From Undibacterium_A arcticum (GTDB taxonomy: Bacteria; Pseudomonadota; Gammaproteobacteria; Burkholderiales; Burkholderiaceae_D): a DNA stretch of 64,000 bases. How positions within the stretch are numbered: the first letter of the stretch is position 1; the number at the start of each line of letters is the position of its first letter. The stretch lies in the NCBI RefSeq assembly GCF_042660705.1, contig NZ_JBHSUQ010000001.1; one strand, 5' to 3'. A program made the translations under genes and the position numbers. The notes beneath the pieces were generated by a model. It was not told the DNA's origin, did not search any database, and saw nothing but the letters and a program-made list of their open reading frames with translations. Below, in pieces: positions 1-8,797 of this stretch.

Positions 1-299
1 ATCGCATCGAGCGCACCTGGATACAGGCGGTCGGCAAAGGGATAGTCCACCAGAAACGCGGACATTTGCAGCAGGCGCGGATCGTTCATTGCGCCGAGCC
101 GGTAGCGCTGCAATGCGCCCAGGTAGTCCGCGTATCCCAGTTCCGCACGCAACTCCTCAAAAATCTTCCAGTAGCGGTCCCGGTTCGCGGTGCCGAATTC
201 ACGCTCGAGATGTGTCTGGAGGTCGTCCTGCACGCGATCGTTGTCGAGCAGCGTGTTATCGCAGTCAAACAGGAAAACGACCTCATCTCGCGTTTTCAT
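1..299 (-). CDS. HAD-superfamily hydrolase, 3' end cut off by window edge
   Basis: The first 99 residues of a haloacid-dehalogenase-like phosphatase are visible. The N-terminus carries motif I, FDCDNTLLD, with the nucleophile Asp at residue 12 and the second Asp at residue 14. This is the classic DxDxT site for phosphoaspartyl chemistry. The ATG at 299 overlaps the zwf stop codon in an ATGA arrangement, so the gene is translationally coupled to zwf and is the last visible member of a gnd-zwf-HAD operon. The substrate cannot be told from this fragment; a sugar phosphatase is a reasonable inference from the neighbours. The cap domain and motifs II-IV lie mostly outside the window. Confidence 0.8.
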   Translation of the reverse strand, partial: MKTRDEVVFLFDCDNTLLDNDRVQDDLQTHLEREFGTANRDRYWKIFEELRAELGYADYLGALQRYRLGAMNDPRLLQMSAFLVDYPFADRLYPGALDA

Positions 300-1696
300 G
301 GTGATGCTTCCTCCGGTGCCGGGTTGTGCCATTGATCGTCGCCAGCCATGATCTGTCTTGCTGCGGGCGGTCCCCAGGTATCTGGTTCGTACCCGGCAAC
401 CGGCACGGCGTTGCCGAGGATTGGGTCCACCACGCGCCAAGCCGCTTCGACAGTGTCGCCGCGGGTGAACAACGCGGCGTCTCCGTGGAGGGCATCGCCG
501 AGCAGGCGTTCGTAAGGCGTCATTTCGTCGCCCGGATGGTGATGCGCGATCAGCTCCGTTGCTGTGCCGACCATCGACTCCCCGGGCACTTTGGTCCGTG
601 CGCCGACCGTAATCAACACATCCGGGCTGAGCCGAAAGCGGAAATAGTTCGACTGGCCGCGGTCATCGGCATCGAATACCGCGTGTGTCGGCGGTTTGAG
701 TTCGATCATCACTTCGGTGCACGTGACCGGCAATTGTTTACCGGCGCGGATATAGAAAGGCACTCCTGTCCAGCGCGCATTGTCGATATGCAGTCGCAGC
801 GCCGCGAACGTCTCGACCTGCGAGTCGGGCGGCACGCCGGCCTCGTCGCGGTAACCGTGGAACTGACCCCGGACTACCTCCGCCGGGACCAGCGGGCGCA
901 TCGCGCTCAAGACCCGCAGCTTTTCGTCGCGTATCGCGTCCGAACCCGCGTCCGGACCGCCATCCATCGGGATTTCCATCGTGAGCAGCGCCATCACTTG
1001 CAACATGTGATTCTGTACCACGTCGCGTATCGCCCCCACTTCTTCATAGAAAGCGCCCCGCCCCTGCACGCCGAATTGCTCGGCCATCGTGATCTGCACG
1101 CTCGCAATATAGTCGCGGTGCCAGACCGGCTCAAGGAATGTGTTGGCAAATCGGAAATAAAGCAGGTTTTCAACAGATTCCTTGCCGAGGTAGTGATCGA
1201 TGCGGAAGATCGCGTCTTCGGCAAAGGATTGATGCAGCGTGCGATTGAGCGATTGCGCCGAAGCAAGATTGCGGCCAAACGGCTTTTCGACAATTACCCG
1301 GGCATCCCGGGCACAGCCGGATTTGGCGAGCCCTTGTGTGACGGGCTCGAACATGCTTGGTGGAATGGCAAGATAGTGCAGCGGCCGTACCGCGTCGCCC
1401 ATTGCCCGGCGCAGTTGCTCATACGTCGCGTCGTCCTGGTAATCGCCACTAATGTATTGGAGCCGGGCCGCGAGTTTCTCAAACGCATCGGCATCCAAAC
1501 CGCCATGCTTCTCCAGGCTGTCGCGCGCGCGGTCCCGGAGTTGATCGACTTTCCAATCGGATCTCGCCACCCCGATGATCGGCAGATCGAGATGGCCATG
1601 CTTGATCATTGCCTGCAGCGCCGGGAATATCTGTTTGTAGGCCAGATCACCGGTGGCACCGAAGAAAACAAAGGCGTCGGAAGGGGATGCCGTCAT
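296..1696 (-). CDS. zwf: Glucose-6-phosphate 1-dehydrogenase
   Basis: Catalyses NADP-dependent oxidation of glucose-6-phosphate to 6-phosphogluconolactone, entering the oxidative pentose phosphate or Entner-Doudoroff route in the cytoplasm. The N-terminal dinucleotide fold reads FFGATGDLAYKQIFPAL. The substrate loop RIDHYLGKE and the catalytic-base context VVQNH are both present. At about 466 residues it is slightly shorter than typical Zwf (about 490). I chose the ATG at 1696. A TTG at 1702 would add two residues and overlap the gnd stop. The gene lies directly downstream of gnd and is coupled to the following HAD gene, so the three probably form one transcript. Confidence 0.93.
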   Translation of the reverse strand: MTASPSDAFVFFGATGDLAYKQIFPALQAMIKHGHLDLPIIGVARSDWKVDQLRDRARDSLEKHGGLDADAFEKLAARLQYISGDYQDDATYEQLRRAMGDAVRPLHYLAIPPSMFEPVTQGLAKSGCARDARVIVEKPFGRNLASAQSLNRTLHQSFAEDAIFRIDHYLGKESVENLLYFRFANTFLEPVWHRDYIASVQITMAEQFGVQGRGAFYEEVGAIRDVVQNHMLQVMALLTMEIPMDGGPDAGSDAIRDEKLRVLSAMRPLVPAEVVRGQFHGYRDEAGVPPDSQVETFAALRLHIDNARWTGVPFYIRAGKQLPVTCTEVMIELKPPTHAVFDADDRGQSNYFRFRLSPDVLITVGARTKVPGESMVGTATELIAHHHPGDEMTPYERLLGDALHGDAALFTRGDTVEAAWRVVDPILGNAVPVAGYEPDTWGPPAARQIMAGDDQWHNPAPEEASP

Positions 1697-1698
1697 CG

Positions 1699-2726
1699 TC
1701 AATCCTGCTGCCGCTTGGCGGCCTTTTCCAGATGGCCGCCGAATCCATGCCGCATGGCCGACAATACCTTGTCGGCAAAATCGGCATCACCGCGCGAACT
1801 GAAGCGTGCATAGAGCGCGGCGCTCAGGATCGGTGCTGGTACGGCTTCGTCGATGGCCGCCGTAATCGTCCATCGACCCTCTCCCGAATCCGACACGCGG
1901 CCCGCGTAATTTTCCAGCGTCGGGTCATTCAGCAGCGCGCTGGCGGTGAGATCGAGCAGCCACGAACCGATCACGCTGCCGCGACGCCAGAGTTCCGCGA
2001 TCTCGGGCAGATCCAGTTCATATTGATAATATTCCGGGTTGCGCAGCGGCGTCGTTTCGGCGTCCGTATCGCTTTCTGCTTTCCCACGTTGGCGTTCCTG
2101 AGAATGTTCAAGCCTTCGGCATACGCTCCCATGATGCCGTATTCGATGCCGTTGTGAACCATCTTGACGAAATGGCCGGCCCCTTGCGGGCCACAGTGCA
2201 GGTAGCCCTGTTCGGCGGTACTGTCAGGCTTTTGCCGGCCGGCCGTGAGTGGCACTGCCTCGACGCCGGGAGCGAGCGTGGCAAAGATCGGGGCAAGATG
2301 CGCAACGACTTCTTTTTCACCACCGATCATCAGGCAATAACCACGCTCGAACCCGGCGACGCCACCGCTCGTTCCGACATCCACGTAATGGATCTGGCGC
2401 GATTTCATCTCGGTACCGCGCCGGATATCGTCGCGATAATAAGAGTTGCCGCCATCAATGATGATATCGCCGGCGTCGAGCAGCGGAGCCAGCATCGCGA
2501 GCGCTTCATCAACCGCCGCCGCGGGCAGCATCAGCCAGACCACGCGCGGCTGGTGCAGCTTGGCCACCAAGTCCTTAAGGGAAGACGCGCCGACAAGACC
2601 GGGATGCAGGACGGCCTTGACGGCCTTTGCCTGCACGTCATAGGCCACGCATTCGTGGCCGCCCTTGGTCAGGCGCTGCACCATATTGGCGCCCATGCGC
2701 CCCAATCCGATCATGCCGAGCTGCAT
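1699..2726 (-). CDS. gnd: 6-phosphogluconate dehydrogenase (decarboxylating, short GndA/YqeC type), frameshifted
   Basis: Converts 6-phosphogluconate to ribulose-5-phosphate with NAD(P). Motifs are in order: GLGRMGANMV (nucleotide binding), IIDGGNSYYRDD, YVDVGTSGGVAGFERGYCL and the catalytic HFVKMVHNGIEYG. The start is an ATG at 2726 preceded by a strong AAGGAGG. The frame is broken near position 2071: upstream codons end at ..NVGKQKA and the sequence resumes one frame over as DTDAETTPLRNPEYYQYELD and WRRGSVIGSWLLDL, running to the stop at 1699. One missing base restores a protein of about 342 residues, the normal length for this short class. I regard this as a likely sequencing indel, because the downstream part shows no decay. 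Confidence 0.88.
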
Positions 2727-2768
2727 TTCAAACCTCCTTGCTTAATGGAGCTTGCACCGGTACCTGCT

Positions 2769-3262
2769 TTAGATCCTGATCTCGACCGAATGTGCCTGGC
2801 GGTCATCGACCAGCGGAATGGCCGGGCCGCTCGACACCATCGATTGTCAATCTCGCGCTGCCATCCGTGGTGTGCGGCAGCACGGTAATGTGGTAAGCCG
2901 TCTGCCGATAGCACTAGCAAACGCCATCGCGGCCCAGACCGCCGCATGGGTGTATTGATCGCCATTTCGCGCACGCCGCGCAGATGCCCTTTGATGTAAC
3001 CGGGATTGGGTTCAAACTGGTCGAACCGCGGATCCAGCAGTTGGATCAATGCCCCCTTGCGGCGCACGAGTTGCCTGTCGACAGCATCCATCGCCTGGCG
3101 CGCATGCTGCGCATTGCCTGCGCCGGACAGGACCGACCAACTCCGGGGGATCGAATCGAATCGGCATTCGGAGTTTTTCGCAGAGCTCAACAGCGAACCA
3201 TGATCAAACCGTGCACGGCGACACCAGTCGCCATCCCAACTGCTCTGCTCGATCGCATCGTT
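2769..3262 (-). pseudogene. Remnant of GH94-type cyclic beta-glucan synthase / cellobiose phosphorylase-like gene
   Basis: A decayed C-terminal fragment. Reading the minus strand, one frame gives SSWDGDWCRRARFDHGS, then CRFDSIPRSWSVLSGAGN, then NPGYIKGHLRGVRE. After a one-base slip the next frame gives GDQYTHAAVWAAMAFAS. A third segment reads TAYHITVLPHTTDGSARL and ends IPLVDDRQAHSVEIRI at a stop at 2769-2771. These phrases match the C-terminal phosphorylase-like domain of cyclic beta-1,2-glucan synthases. Between AMAFAS and TAYHITV roughly 100 residues expected in the family are missing, and the whole N-terminus is gone. This is therefore true gene erosion, not only an indel. It sits just upstream of gnd-zwf, where such glucan genes are sometimes found. 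Confidence 0.72.
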
Positions 3263-3266
3263 CTGT

Positions 3267-3878
3267 TTATCGGATGGGGAGCGACTTGATCCGTTCGCGC
3301 AGCACGGGCAAGAGTTCATGCTCAAACCAAGGGTTGCGCTGGAACCATGGTGTGTTGCGCGCCGAAGGGTGCGGTAACGGAAGATATTCAGGAGCAAACT
3401 CGCGCCACGCCTTTACCGTTTCCGTCAATGAATGTTTGCGACGGTTGCCCAGAAAGTGACGCTGCGCATGTAGTCCGATCAGCAGAGTCAATTCAATTTG
3501 CGGTAGCTTGGCCAGCAAATGATCGAGCCACAACGTCGCGCATTCTCGGCGCGGTGGTAAGTCGCCGCCATTTCCCCGTCCCGGATAACAATATCCCATC
3601 GGGATAATCGCAATTTTCGATTCGTCATAAAACCAGGCCGCGTCCAAGCCCATCCACATGCGCAGACGCTCTCCGCTTGGATCATCCCACGGCGTCCCCG
3701 AAGCATGCACTCGTACGCCGGGCGCTTGACCTACGATGAGGACGCGCGCCGCTTCGCCGACTTGCAGTACCGGACGCGGGCCAAGCGGCAAGTGTTTCTC
3801 GCAAACGCGGCATTTGCGCACCGCAAACAACAAGCCTTCAAGGGTCGGATATTCCGTTTTATTCACAATATCCCTCAA
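3267..3878 (-). CDS. Uracil-DNA glycosylase superfamily protein
   Basis: A 203-residue protein of the uracil-DNA glycosylase fold. Motif 1 appears as IVGQAPGVRVHASGTPWDD and motif 2 as PLPHPSARNTPW near the C-terminus. An N-terminal CRVCEKHLPLGPRPV segment has two cysteines, as in iron-sulphur UDG classes, but the full four-cysteine set is not obvious. Family 4 enzymes usually have GEAPG where this has GQAPG, so it belongs to a less characterised branch, and uracil excision is an inference. It stands between the GH94 remnant and a DUF488 gene in the same direction. The DUF488 stop is 20 bp upstream of its ATG, so the two may be co-transcribed. Confidence 0.75.
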   Translation of the reverse strand: MRDIVNKTEYPTLEGLLFAVRKCRVCEKHLPLGPRPVLQVGEAARVLIVGQAPGVRVHASGTPWDDPSGERLRMWMGLDAAWFYDESKIAIIPMGYCYPGRGNGGDLPPRRECATLWLDHLLAKLPQIELTLLIGLHAQRHFLGNRRKHSLTETVKAWREFAPEYLPLPHPSARNTPWFQRNPWFEHELLPVLRERIKSLPIR

Positions 3879-3897
3879 ATGCGCTGCCTCGCGTTGC

Positions 3898-4452
3898 TCA
3901 TACGATCAAGCATCGCGGCGGATAGGTGACTTGCGTCCCATCAACATGGGCGAACGCGGTAAGAACGTGTGATGTGCGTCCCTTCGGTCCAATAATGTCC
4001 TCGACGCGAATGCCCCGGACCAGAAGCGCGTCGCCGATCATCGAGCGATGACAGCGCCAGGGAACCGCTTCGGCGCACATCAGGACACAACGCTCAGTGC
4101 GTGCCAAGTTCGCGACCCATTGAACGTTGTCGGCGAACTCGGAAGACTGCATATAATCCGCATAGCCTCGAAACGAGAGATTGTGCCAACCGGCGTTTGG
4201 AGAATCGGCTCGCGCGTGGCGCAAACCTCCGAGGCCCGGAAGATGGGTATAGGAAATTTGAACCGCGTCCAAAGATGTGGCGAGCGCGTCTTGATTGAAC
4301 TGGGGATTATGGCGCGACCGCGGCACGGTCCTCACATCAAGCACTCGGACAATCTCATTGCGTTGAAGCAGATCAAGGAATGTATCTAGTGGTCGATTGG
4401 AATGGCCGATCGTGCAGATAAGCGGTGCGACCGGTGCGATGTCGCTACTCAT
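3898..4452 (-). CDS. DUF488 family protein
   Basis: A cytoplasmic protein of about 184 residues with the DUF488 signatures CTIGHSNRPLDTFLDLL at the N-terminus, VLDVRTVPRSRHNPQF, and the cysteine-containing CAEAVPWRCHRSMI. The function of the family is unsettled. Conserved Cys/His/Arg residues suggest an enzymatic role. I chose the ATG at 4452, which gives MSSDIAPVAPLICTIGHS; a TTG at 4491 would add 13 residues not typical of the family. The UDG-like gene follows 19 bp downstream, which suggests a small operon. Confidence 0.78.
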   Translation of the reverse strand: MSSDIAPVAPLICTIGHSNRPLDTFLDLLQRNEIVRVLDVRTVPRSRHNPQFNQDALATSLDAVQISYTHLPGLGGLRHARADSPNAGWHNLSFRGYADYMQSSEFADNVQWVANLARTERCVLMCAEAVPWRCHRSMIGDALLVRGIRVEDIIGPKGRTSHVLTAFAHVDGTQVTYPPRCLIV

Positions 4453-4556
4453 CAAGATGACAGCCGCGAGATGGACAAGATCGAGGCACAAATCCGTCCA
4501 ACTATCCCCGAATTATCCCTGGAAATAATCTTGTGCGATTCGCATAGAGGAATCTT

Positions 4557-4631
4557 TGGTGGGAGGTACAAGTTTCGAACTTGTGACCCTACGCGTGTGA
4601 GGCGTATGCTCTACCCCTGAGCTAACCTCCC
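4557..4631 (-). tRNA. tRNA-Val (anticodon CAC)
   Basis: Cloverleaf read on the minus strand: acceptor GGGAGGT pairs with ACCTCCC, the D arm is GCTC/GAGC, the anticodon arm is TACGC-CTCACAC-GCGTA with anticodon CAC, and the T arm is ACAAG-TTCGAAA-CTTGT. The discriminator is A and CCA is encoded in the DNA. The length is 75 nt with CCA. It decodes GUG valine codons. Confidence 0.95.
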
Positions 4632-4749
4632 GGTCTGCAATCTGGGACGATTGCGATGCTTGCCTGCCACAAAGGCAAATGCGCCGGCTCAGCTGGAGCC
4701 GCCGCACAAAGCGGACTCGAATTATCTCATAAAACTGACGGCCAACCAA

Positions 4750-4765
4750 GCCGGCGAGCGGCAAT
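4750..4765. repeat. 16-bp target-site repeat, left of IS copy 1
   Basis: The sequence GCCGGCGAGCGGCAAT abuts the left end of IS copy 1. It recurs exactly at 6343-6358 between the two IS copies, and with one C-to-T change at 7935-7950 after copy 2. This is best explained as a target duplication made by insertion. Confidence 0.8.
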
Positions 4766-6342
4766 TGTTAGCCCCAAGTAGTAATGTCCCCTTTGTGCAA
4801 AGTAGTAATGTCCCCTTTTCAGGCAACCGGGCGCATTACCATGGTGAGGCAAATGAGCGACAAGGAAATACTGCGAGGGCACCTGATGGCGCAATTGTTG
4901 GAGGGGAAGCTGGACCAGAGAGCGGTTGCTGCACGTCTTGCCATCAGCGTGCGCCAGGTCAAGCGCCTCAAGCGCAGCTACGCCGAGACGGGCATTGCTG
5001 GGCTGATCAGTAAGAAGCGTGGTCAACCCTCCCATCGCCGCATCCGGGACAGCGTCCTCTCCGAGGCGATGGCGCTGATCGGCGCCCATTACGCCGATTT
5101 CGGCCCCACCCTGGCGACTGAGAAATTGGCTGAGCAGCACGCCATCACGCTGTCGGTGGAGACGGTGCGCCAGTACATGATCGCCGCCGGCTACTGGCAG
5201 CCCCGGCGCGGCCAGACCATCCGTGCCCACCCGTTGCGCGAGCGGCGCGCGCGACGCGGGGAACTCATTCAAATCGACGGCTCTCCCCATGACTGGTTTG
5301 AAGGGCGCGCGCCCCGCTGCTGTCTGCTGGTATTCATCGATGACGCCACGGGCGAACTGATGGAATTGCAATTCGTCGATACCGAAACGACGCTGGGCTA
5401 CATGGCCGCGCTGCAGCGCCACATCCAGCGTCATGGCTTGCCGGCGGCGCTCTACAGCGATCGCCACAGCATCTTCCGCATCAATGCGCCCGCTGCCCCC
5501 CAGCCAGGCGCAGACGCAGTTTGCCCGGGCGCTGGCGGCGCTGGGCATCGACGGCATCCAGGCCAATAGTCCCCAGGCGAAAGGGCGGGTCGAACGCGCC
5601 AATCAGACCCTCCAGGACCGGCTGATCAAGGAAATGCGGCTCGTGGGGCTTAACGACCAGGCCAGTGCCAATAGCTGGCTGCCTACCTTCATGACCGACT
5701 TCAATCGGCGCTTTGCGGTGAAGCCGGCGCGACAGGACGATGCGCATGTGGCCTATCGGGGCAAGACGGCAGACCTGTGCCGCATCTTGTCGGTCCAGGC
5801 AGAGCGGTGCCTGTCGAAGAATTTGAGCTGCCAATACGAAAGCGAGTTGTTGCAAGTCCAAACGCGCAGTCAGGGCCTGTCGCTGCGCGGCGCCCAAGGT
5901 GCGCGTGCATTGCCATCACGATGGACGCATGGAACTGCTGTGGCACGGACGCGCATTGGCGTTCGAGAAAGTCATCAAGCCGCAAAAGCAAACGGCCCCG
6001 ATCGACGGCAAGGCCGTCAATGCCCGCATGGAATGGGTGCTGGAAAAGCGCGGACGCACCATCCCGCCGCCGGATCATCCTTTTAAAATCCATGCGCCAC
6101 GTCTCTTGGATAAGACGCCGCCCGTCATCGCGTTATTTGAACAACCCAAAGGCAACATGCAGATCGAGCCGCCACACCCGTGACCGACTTATCCACCGCG
6201 GCGCACGTCCATGGTCTGGTTAGGGACCACGCCCGCCGCCGTGGATAAGTCTACGGTGGCGCTTTTTAACCGCCCGAAAACGCTACACCAAGGGGACATT
6301 TCTACTTTGCAGGAAAAGGGACATTTCTACTTAGCGTTGACA
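4766..6342 (+). mobile_element. Insertion sequence copy 1 (ISNCY / IS1202-like), 1577 bp
   Basis: The element starts TGTTAGCCCCAAGTAG and ends CTACTTAGCGTTGACA, giving imperfect inverted ends with TG...CA termini. Each end contains two copies of a site resembling AAGTAGTAATGTCCCC (left), or its complement GGGACATTTCTACTT (right). These are probable transposase-binding sites. It is identical to copy 2 except for three single extra bases in homopolymers. Long target duplications are known for IS1202-type elements of the old ISNCY group, which fits the 16-bp flanks. The family assignment rests on transposase similarity recalled from memory, not a database search. Confidence 0.85.
4853..6183 (+). 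pseudogene. IS transposase, copy 1, frame broken by homopolymer indels
   Basis: A DDE transposase with an N-terminal helix-turn-helix (RAVAARLAISVRQVKRLKRS) and an integrase-type core. The catalytic Asp residues lie in LIQIDGSPHDWF and LYSDRHSIF, and the Glu in AKGRVERANQTLQDR. Compared with copy 2 there is an extra C in the C-run near 5500, an extra C near 5892 and an extra T near 6083. The first two break the frame. After the third, the frame ends DKTPPVIALFEQPKGNMQIE, which looks like authentic protein. The start ATG at 4853 follows GTGAGG. As written no full-length transposase is made. Confidence 0.8.
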
Positions 6343-6358
6343 GCCGGCGAGCGGCAAT
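6343..6358. repeat. 16-bp target-site repeat between IS copies
   Basis: An exact second copy of the 16-bp flank found at 4750-4765. It is followed by CT and then the left end of IS copy 2. Having one repeat shared by both insertions implies a second insertion at, or recombination through, the same target. Confidence 0.8.
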
Positions 6359-6360
6359 CT

Positions 6361-7934
6361 TGTTAGCCCCAAGTAGTAATGTCCCCTTTGTGCAAAGTAG
6401 TAATGTCCCCTTTTCAGGCAACCGGGCGCATTACCATGGTGAGGCAAATGAGCGACAAGGAAATACTGCGAGGGCACCTGATGGCGCAATTGTTGGAGGG
6501 GAAGCTGGACCAGAGAGCGGTTGCTGCACGTCTTGCCATCAGCGTGCGCCAGGTCAAGCGCCTCAAGCGCAGCTACGCCGAGACGGGCATTGCTGGGCTG
6601 ATCAGTAAGAAGCGTGGTCAACCCTCCCATCGCCGCATCCGGGACAGCGTCCTCTCCGAGGCGATGGCGCTGATCGGCGCCCATTACGCCGATTTCGGCC
6701 CCACCCTGGCGACTGAGAAATTGGCTGAGCAGCACGCCATCACGCTGTCGGTGGAGACGGTGCGCCAGTACATGATCGCCGCCGGCTACTGGCAGCCCCG
6801 GCGCGGCCAGACCATCCGTGCCCACCCGTTGCGCGAGCGGCGCGCGCGACGCGGGGAACTCATTCAAATCGACGGCTCTCCCCATGACTGGTTTGAAGGG
6901 CGCGCGCCCCGCTGCTGTCTGCTGGTATTCATCGATGACGCCACGGGCGAACTGATGGAATTGCAATTCGTCGATACCGAAACGACGCTGGGCTACATGG
7001 CCGCGCTGCAGCGCCACATCCAGCGTCATGGCTTGCCGGCGGCGCTCTACAGCGATCGCCACAGCATCTTCCGCATCAATGCGCCCGCTGCCCCCAGCCA
7101 GGCGCAGACGCAGTTTGCCCGGGCGCTGGCGGCGCTGGGCATCGACGGCATCCAGGCCAATAGTCCCCAGGCGAAAGGGCGGGTCGAACGCGCCAATCAG
7201 ACCCTCCAGGACCGGCTGATCAAGGAAATGCGGCTCGTGGGGCTTAACGACCAGGCCAGTGCCAATAGCTGGCTGCCTACCTTCATGACCGACTTCAATC
7301 GGCGCTTTGCGGTGAAGCCGGCGCGACAGGACGATGCGCATGTGGCCTATCGGGGCAAGACGGCAGACCTGTGCCGCATCTTGTCGGTCCAGGCAGAGCG
7401 GTGCCTGTCGAAGAATTTGAGCTGCCAATACGAAAGCGAGTTGTTGCAAGTCCAAACGCGCAGTCAGGGCCTGTCGCTGCGCGGCGCCAAGGTGCGCGTG
7501 CATTGCCATCACGATGGACGCATGGAACTGCTGTGGCACGGACGCGCATTGGCGTTCGAGAAAGTCATCAAGCCGCAAAAGCAAACGGCCCCGATCGACG
7601 GCAAGGCCGTCAATGCCCGCATGGAATGGGTGCTGGAAAAGCGCGGACGCACCATCCCGCCGCCGGATCATCCTTTAAAATCCATGCGCCACGTCTCTTG
7701 GATAAGACGCCGCCCGTCATCGCGTTATTTGAACAACCCAAAGGCAACATGCAGATCGAGCCGCCACACCCGTGACCGACTTATCCACCGCGGCGCACGT
7801 CCATGGTCTGGTTAGGGACCACGCCCGCCGCCGTGGATAAGTCTACGGTGGCGCTTTTTAACCGCCCGAAAACGCTACACCAAGGGGACATTTCTACTTT
7901 GCAGGAAAAGGGACATTTCTACTTAGCGTTGACA
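6361..7934 (+). mobile_element. Insertion sequence copy 2 (ISNCY / IS1202-like), 1574 bp
   Basis: A head-to-tail second copy of the element at 4766-6342, with the same TGTTAG...TTGACA ends and paired internal end-sites. The length difference of exactly three bases equals the three homopolymer indels, and I saw no substitutions by eye. The tandem separates tRNA-Val from dnaQ, which are probably adjacent without the insertion. Confidence 0.87.
6448..7815 (+). CDS. ISNCY / IS1202-like DDE transposase, copy 2
   Basis: A transposase that would cut and join the IS ends. It has an N-terminal helix-turn-helix near residues 20-45 and a core with catalytic Asp in IQIDGSPHDWF, Asp in LYSDRHSIF and Glu in GRVERANQT. 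The start is the ATG at 6448 after GTGAGG, giving about 455 residues. The last 45 or so residues after PPPDHP are Arg/Ser-rich (HVSWIRRRPSSRYLNN), unlike the smooth ending seen in copy 1. A missing T in the TTTAAAA run near 7675 has therefore probably shifted the true C-terminus out of frame. Both catalytic and DNA-binding regions are intact, so it could still be active. Confidence 0.85.
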   Translation: MSDKEILRGHLMAQLLEGKLDQRAVAARLAISVRQVKRLKRSYAETGIAGLISKKRGQPSHRRIRDSVLSEAMALIGAHYADFGPTLATEKLAEQHAITLSVETVRQYMIAAGYWQPRRGQTIRAHPLRERRARRGELIQIDGSPHDWFEGRAPRCCLLVFIDDATGELMELQFVDTETTLGYMAALQRHIQRHGLPAALYSDRHSIFRINAPAAPSQAQTQFARALAALGIDGIQANSPQAKGRVERANQTLQDRLIKEMRLVGLNDQASANSWLPTFMTDFNRRFAVKPARQDDAHVAYRGKTADLCRILSVQAERCLSKNLSCQYESELLQVQTRSQGLSLRGAKVRVHCHHDGRMELLWHGRALAFEKVIKPQKQTAPIDGKAVNARMEWVLEKRGRTIPPPDHPLKSMRHVSWIRRRPSSRYLNNPKATCRSSRHTRDRLIHRGARPWSG

Positions 7935-7950
7935 GCTGGCGAGCGGCAAT
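7935..7950. repeat. 16-bp target-site repeat, right of IS copy 2
   Basis: Third occurrence of the IS flank with one mismatch (GCTGGCGAGCGGCAAT). The sequence continues directly into the region downstream of dnaQ. Confidence 0.75.
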
Positions 7951-7972
7951 CGGTTGGCGCTGATGGCCCACC

Positions 7973-8677
7973 TCAGCCGGCATTCGCGCGCCATACGCAG
8001 CGGCCCTTGACGGCCTTGTCGAGACCATCGAGCAGCGCCTCGTGCACCGCCAGTTCCTCGGCTGTTGCCGCCAGCACGATGATGTCGGCCAGCGGCAATG
8101 CCGCCGCATGCTCGCTGCCGGCCTCGGCGTCGTCGTCACCGAGATCCATCGACAGGCTGTTCTGGCCGCGCGTCATGGCCAGATAGACGTCGGCGAGCAA
8201 TTCGGCGTCGAGCAAGGCGCCGTGCAGTTTGCGATGGGTGTTCGACACCCCGTAACGGTCGCACAGCGCATCGAGCGAATTGCGCTTGCCGGGATGCATT
8301 TCCTTCGCCTGGATCAGGGTATCGATCACGCTGGCGATATGTTGGTTGAACGACGGCACTTTGAGGCGGCCGAATTCGGCGTTCAGAAAACCGAGGTCGA
8401 ACGGCGCGTTATGGATGATGACTTCGGCGCCGCCGACATAGTCGCGCAGTTCGTCTGCGATCTCGCCGAACTTCGGTTTGTCGCTGAGGAACTCGGTGGT
8501 CAGTCCGTGCACCGCCAGCGCGCCCTCTTCCGAATCGCGTTCCGGATTGATGTAGCGATGAAAATTATTGCCGGTCAACTGGCGGTTGATCAGTTCGACG
8601 CAGCCGATTTCGATCACGCGGTCGCCGGAGCGCGGATTGAGGCCGGTGGTTTCGGTATCGAGGACGATTTGACGCAT
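7973..8677 (-). CDS. dnaQ: DNA polymerase III epsilon subunit (3'-5' proofreading exonuclease)
   Basis: Proofreading exonuclease of the replicative polymerase core. Exo I is MRQIVLDTETTGLNP with the DTE catalytic pair. Exo II is IHNAPFDLGFLNAEF, and Exo III is in HRKLHGALLDAELLADVYL with the DnaQ-type HxAxxD histidine. The length of 234 residues is normal. I chose the ATG at 8677, because the longer frame from 8734 adds a non-conserved leader. The C-terminal tail (about residues 190-234) would bind the alpha subunit. It follows rnhA in the same direction, and the tandem IS insertion begins 39 bp beyond its stop. Confidence 0.93.
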   Translation of the reverse strand: MRQIVLDTETTGLNPRSGDRVIEIGCVELINRQLTGNNFHRYINPERDSEEGALAVHGLTTEFLSDKPKFGEIADELRDYVGGAEVIIHNAPFDLGFLNAEFGRLKVPSFNQHIASVIDTLIQAKEMHPGKRNSLDALCDRYGVSNTHRKLHGALLDAELLADVYLAMTRGQNSLSMDLGDDDAEAGSEHAAALPLADIIVLAATAEELAVHEALLDGLDKAVKGRCVWRANAG

Positions 8678-8709
8678 GGAAATGGATTCCCAGATGGATT
8701 GTGAACGAG

Positions 8710-8784
8710 AAACATACTCACCCGTGTATTTCACGGGCCGGCATTATTCCGGCGGGGTAGGCACTGTTTTTGCCTATACTCCCC
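8710..8784 (+). repeat. Composite intergenic element, copy a (rnhA-dnaQ gap)
   Basis: Begins AAACATAC, then a short spacer, GTGTATTT, and ends TATACTCCCC about 65 bp from the start. It contains two hairpins: CCCGTG/CACGGG at 8721-8737 and TAGGCA/TGCCTA at 8758-8776 framed by GGGG/CCCC. One of five related elements in this window (others near 32157, 39287, 48134 and 55305). Confidence 0.5.
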
Positions 8785-8797
8785 ACCAAACTATTAG

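Noticed and set aside
326..1813. Long open frame antisense to zwf
   Set aside because: His/Arg-rich shadow of a well-identified gene, common in GC-rich DNA.
5480..5900. Programmed frameshifting in the IS transposase
   Set aside because: Copy 2 encodes the same region in one frame, so the slips in copy 1 are copy-specific indels, not a conserved slippery site.
6331..7671. Long open frame antisense to the transposase
   Set aside because: The transposase on the plus strand has full catalytic motifs; the antisense frame has none.
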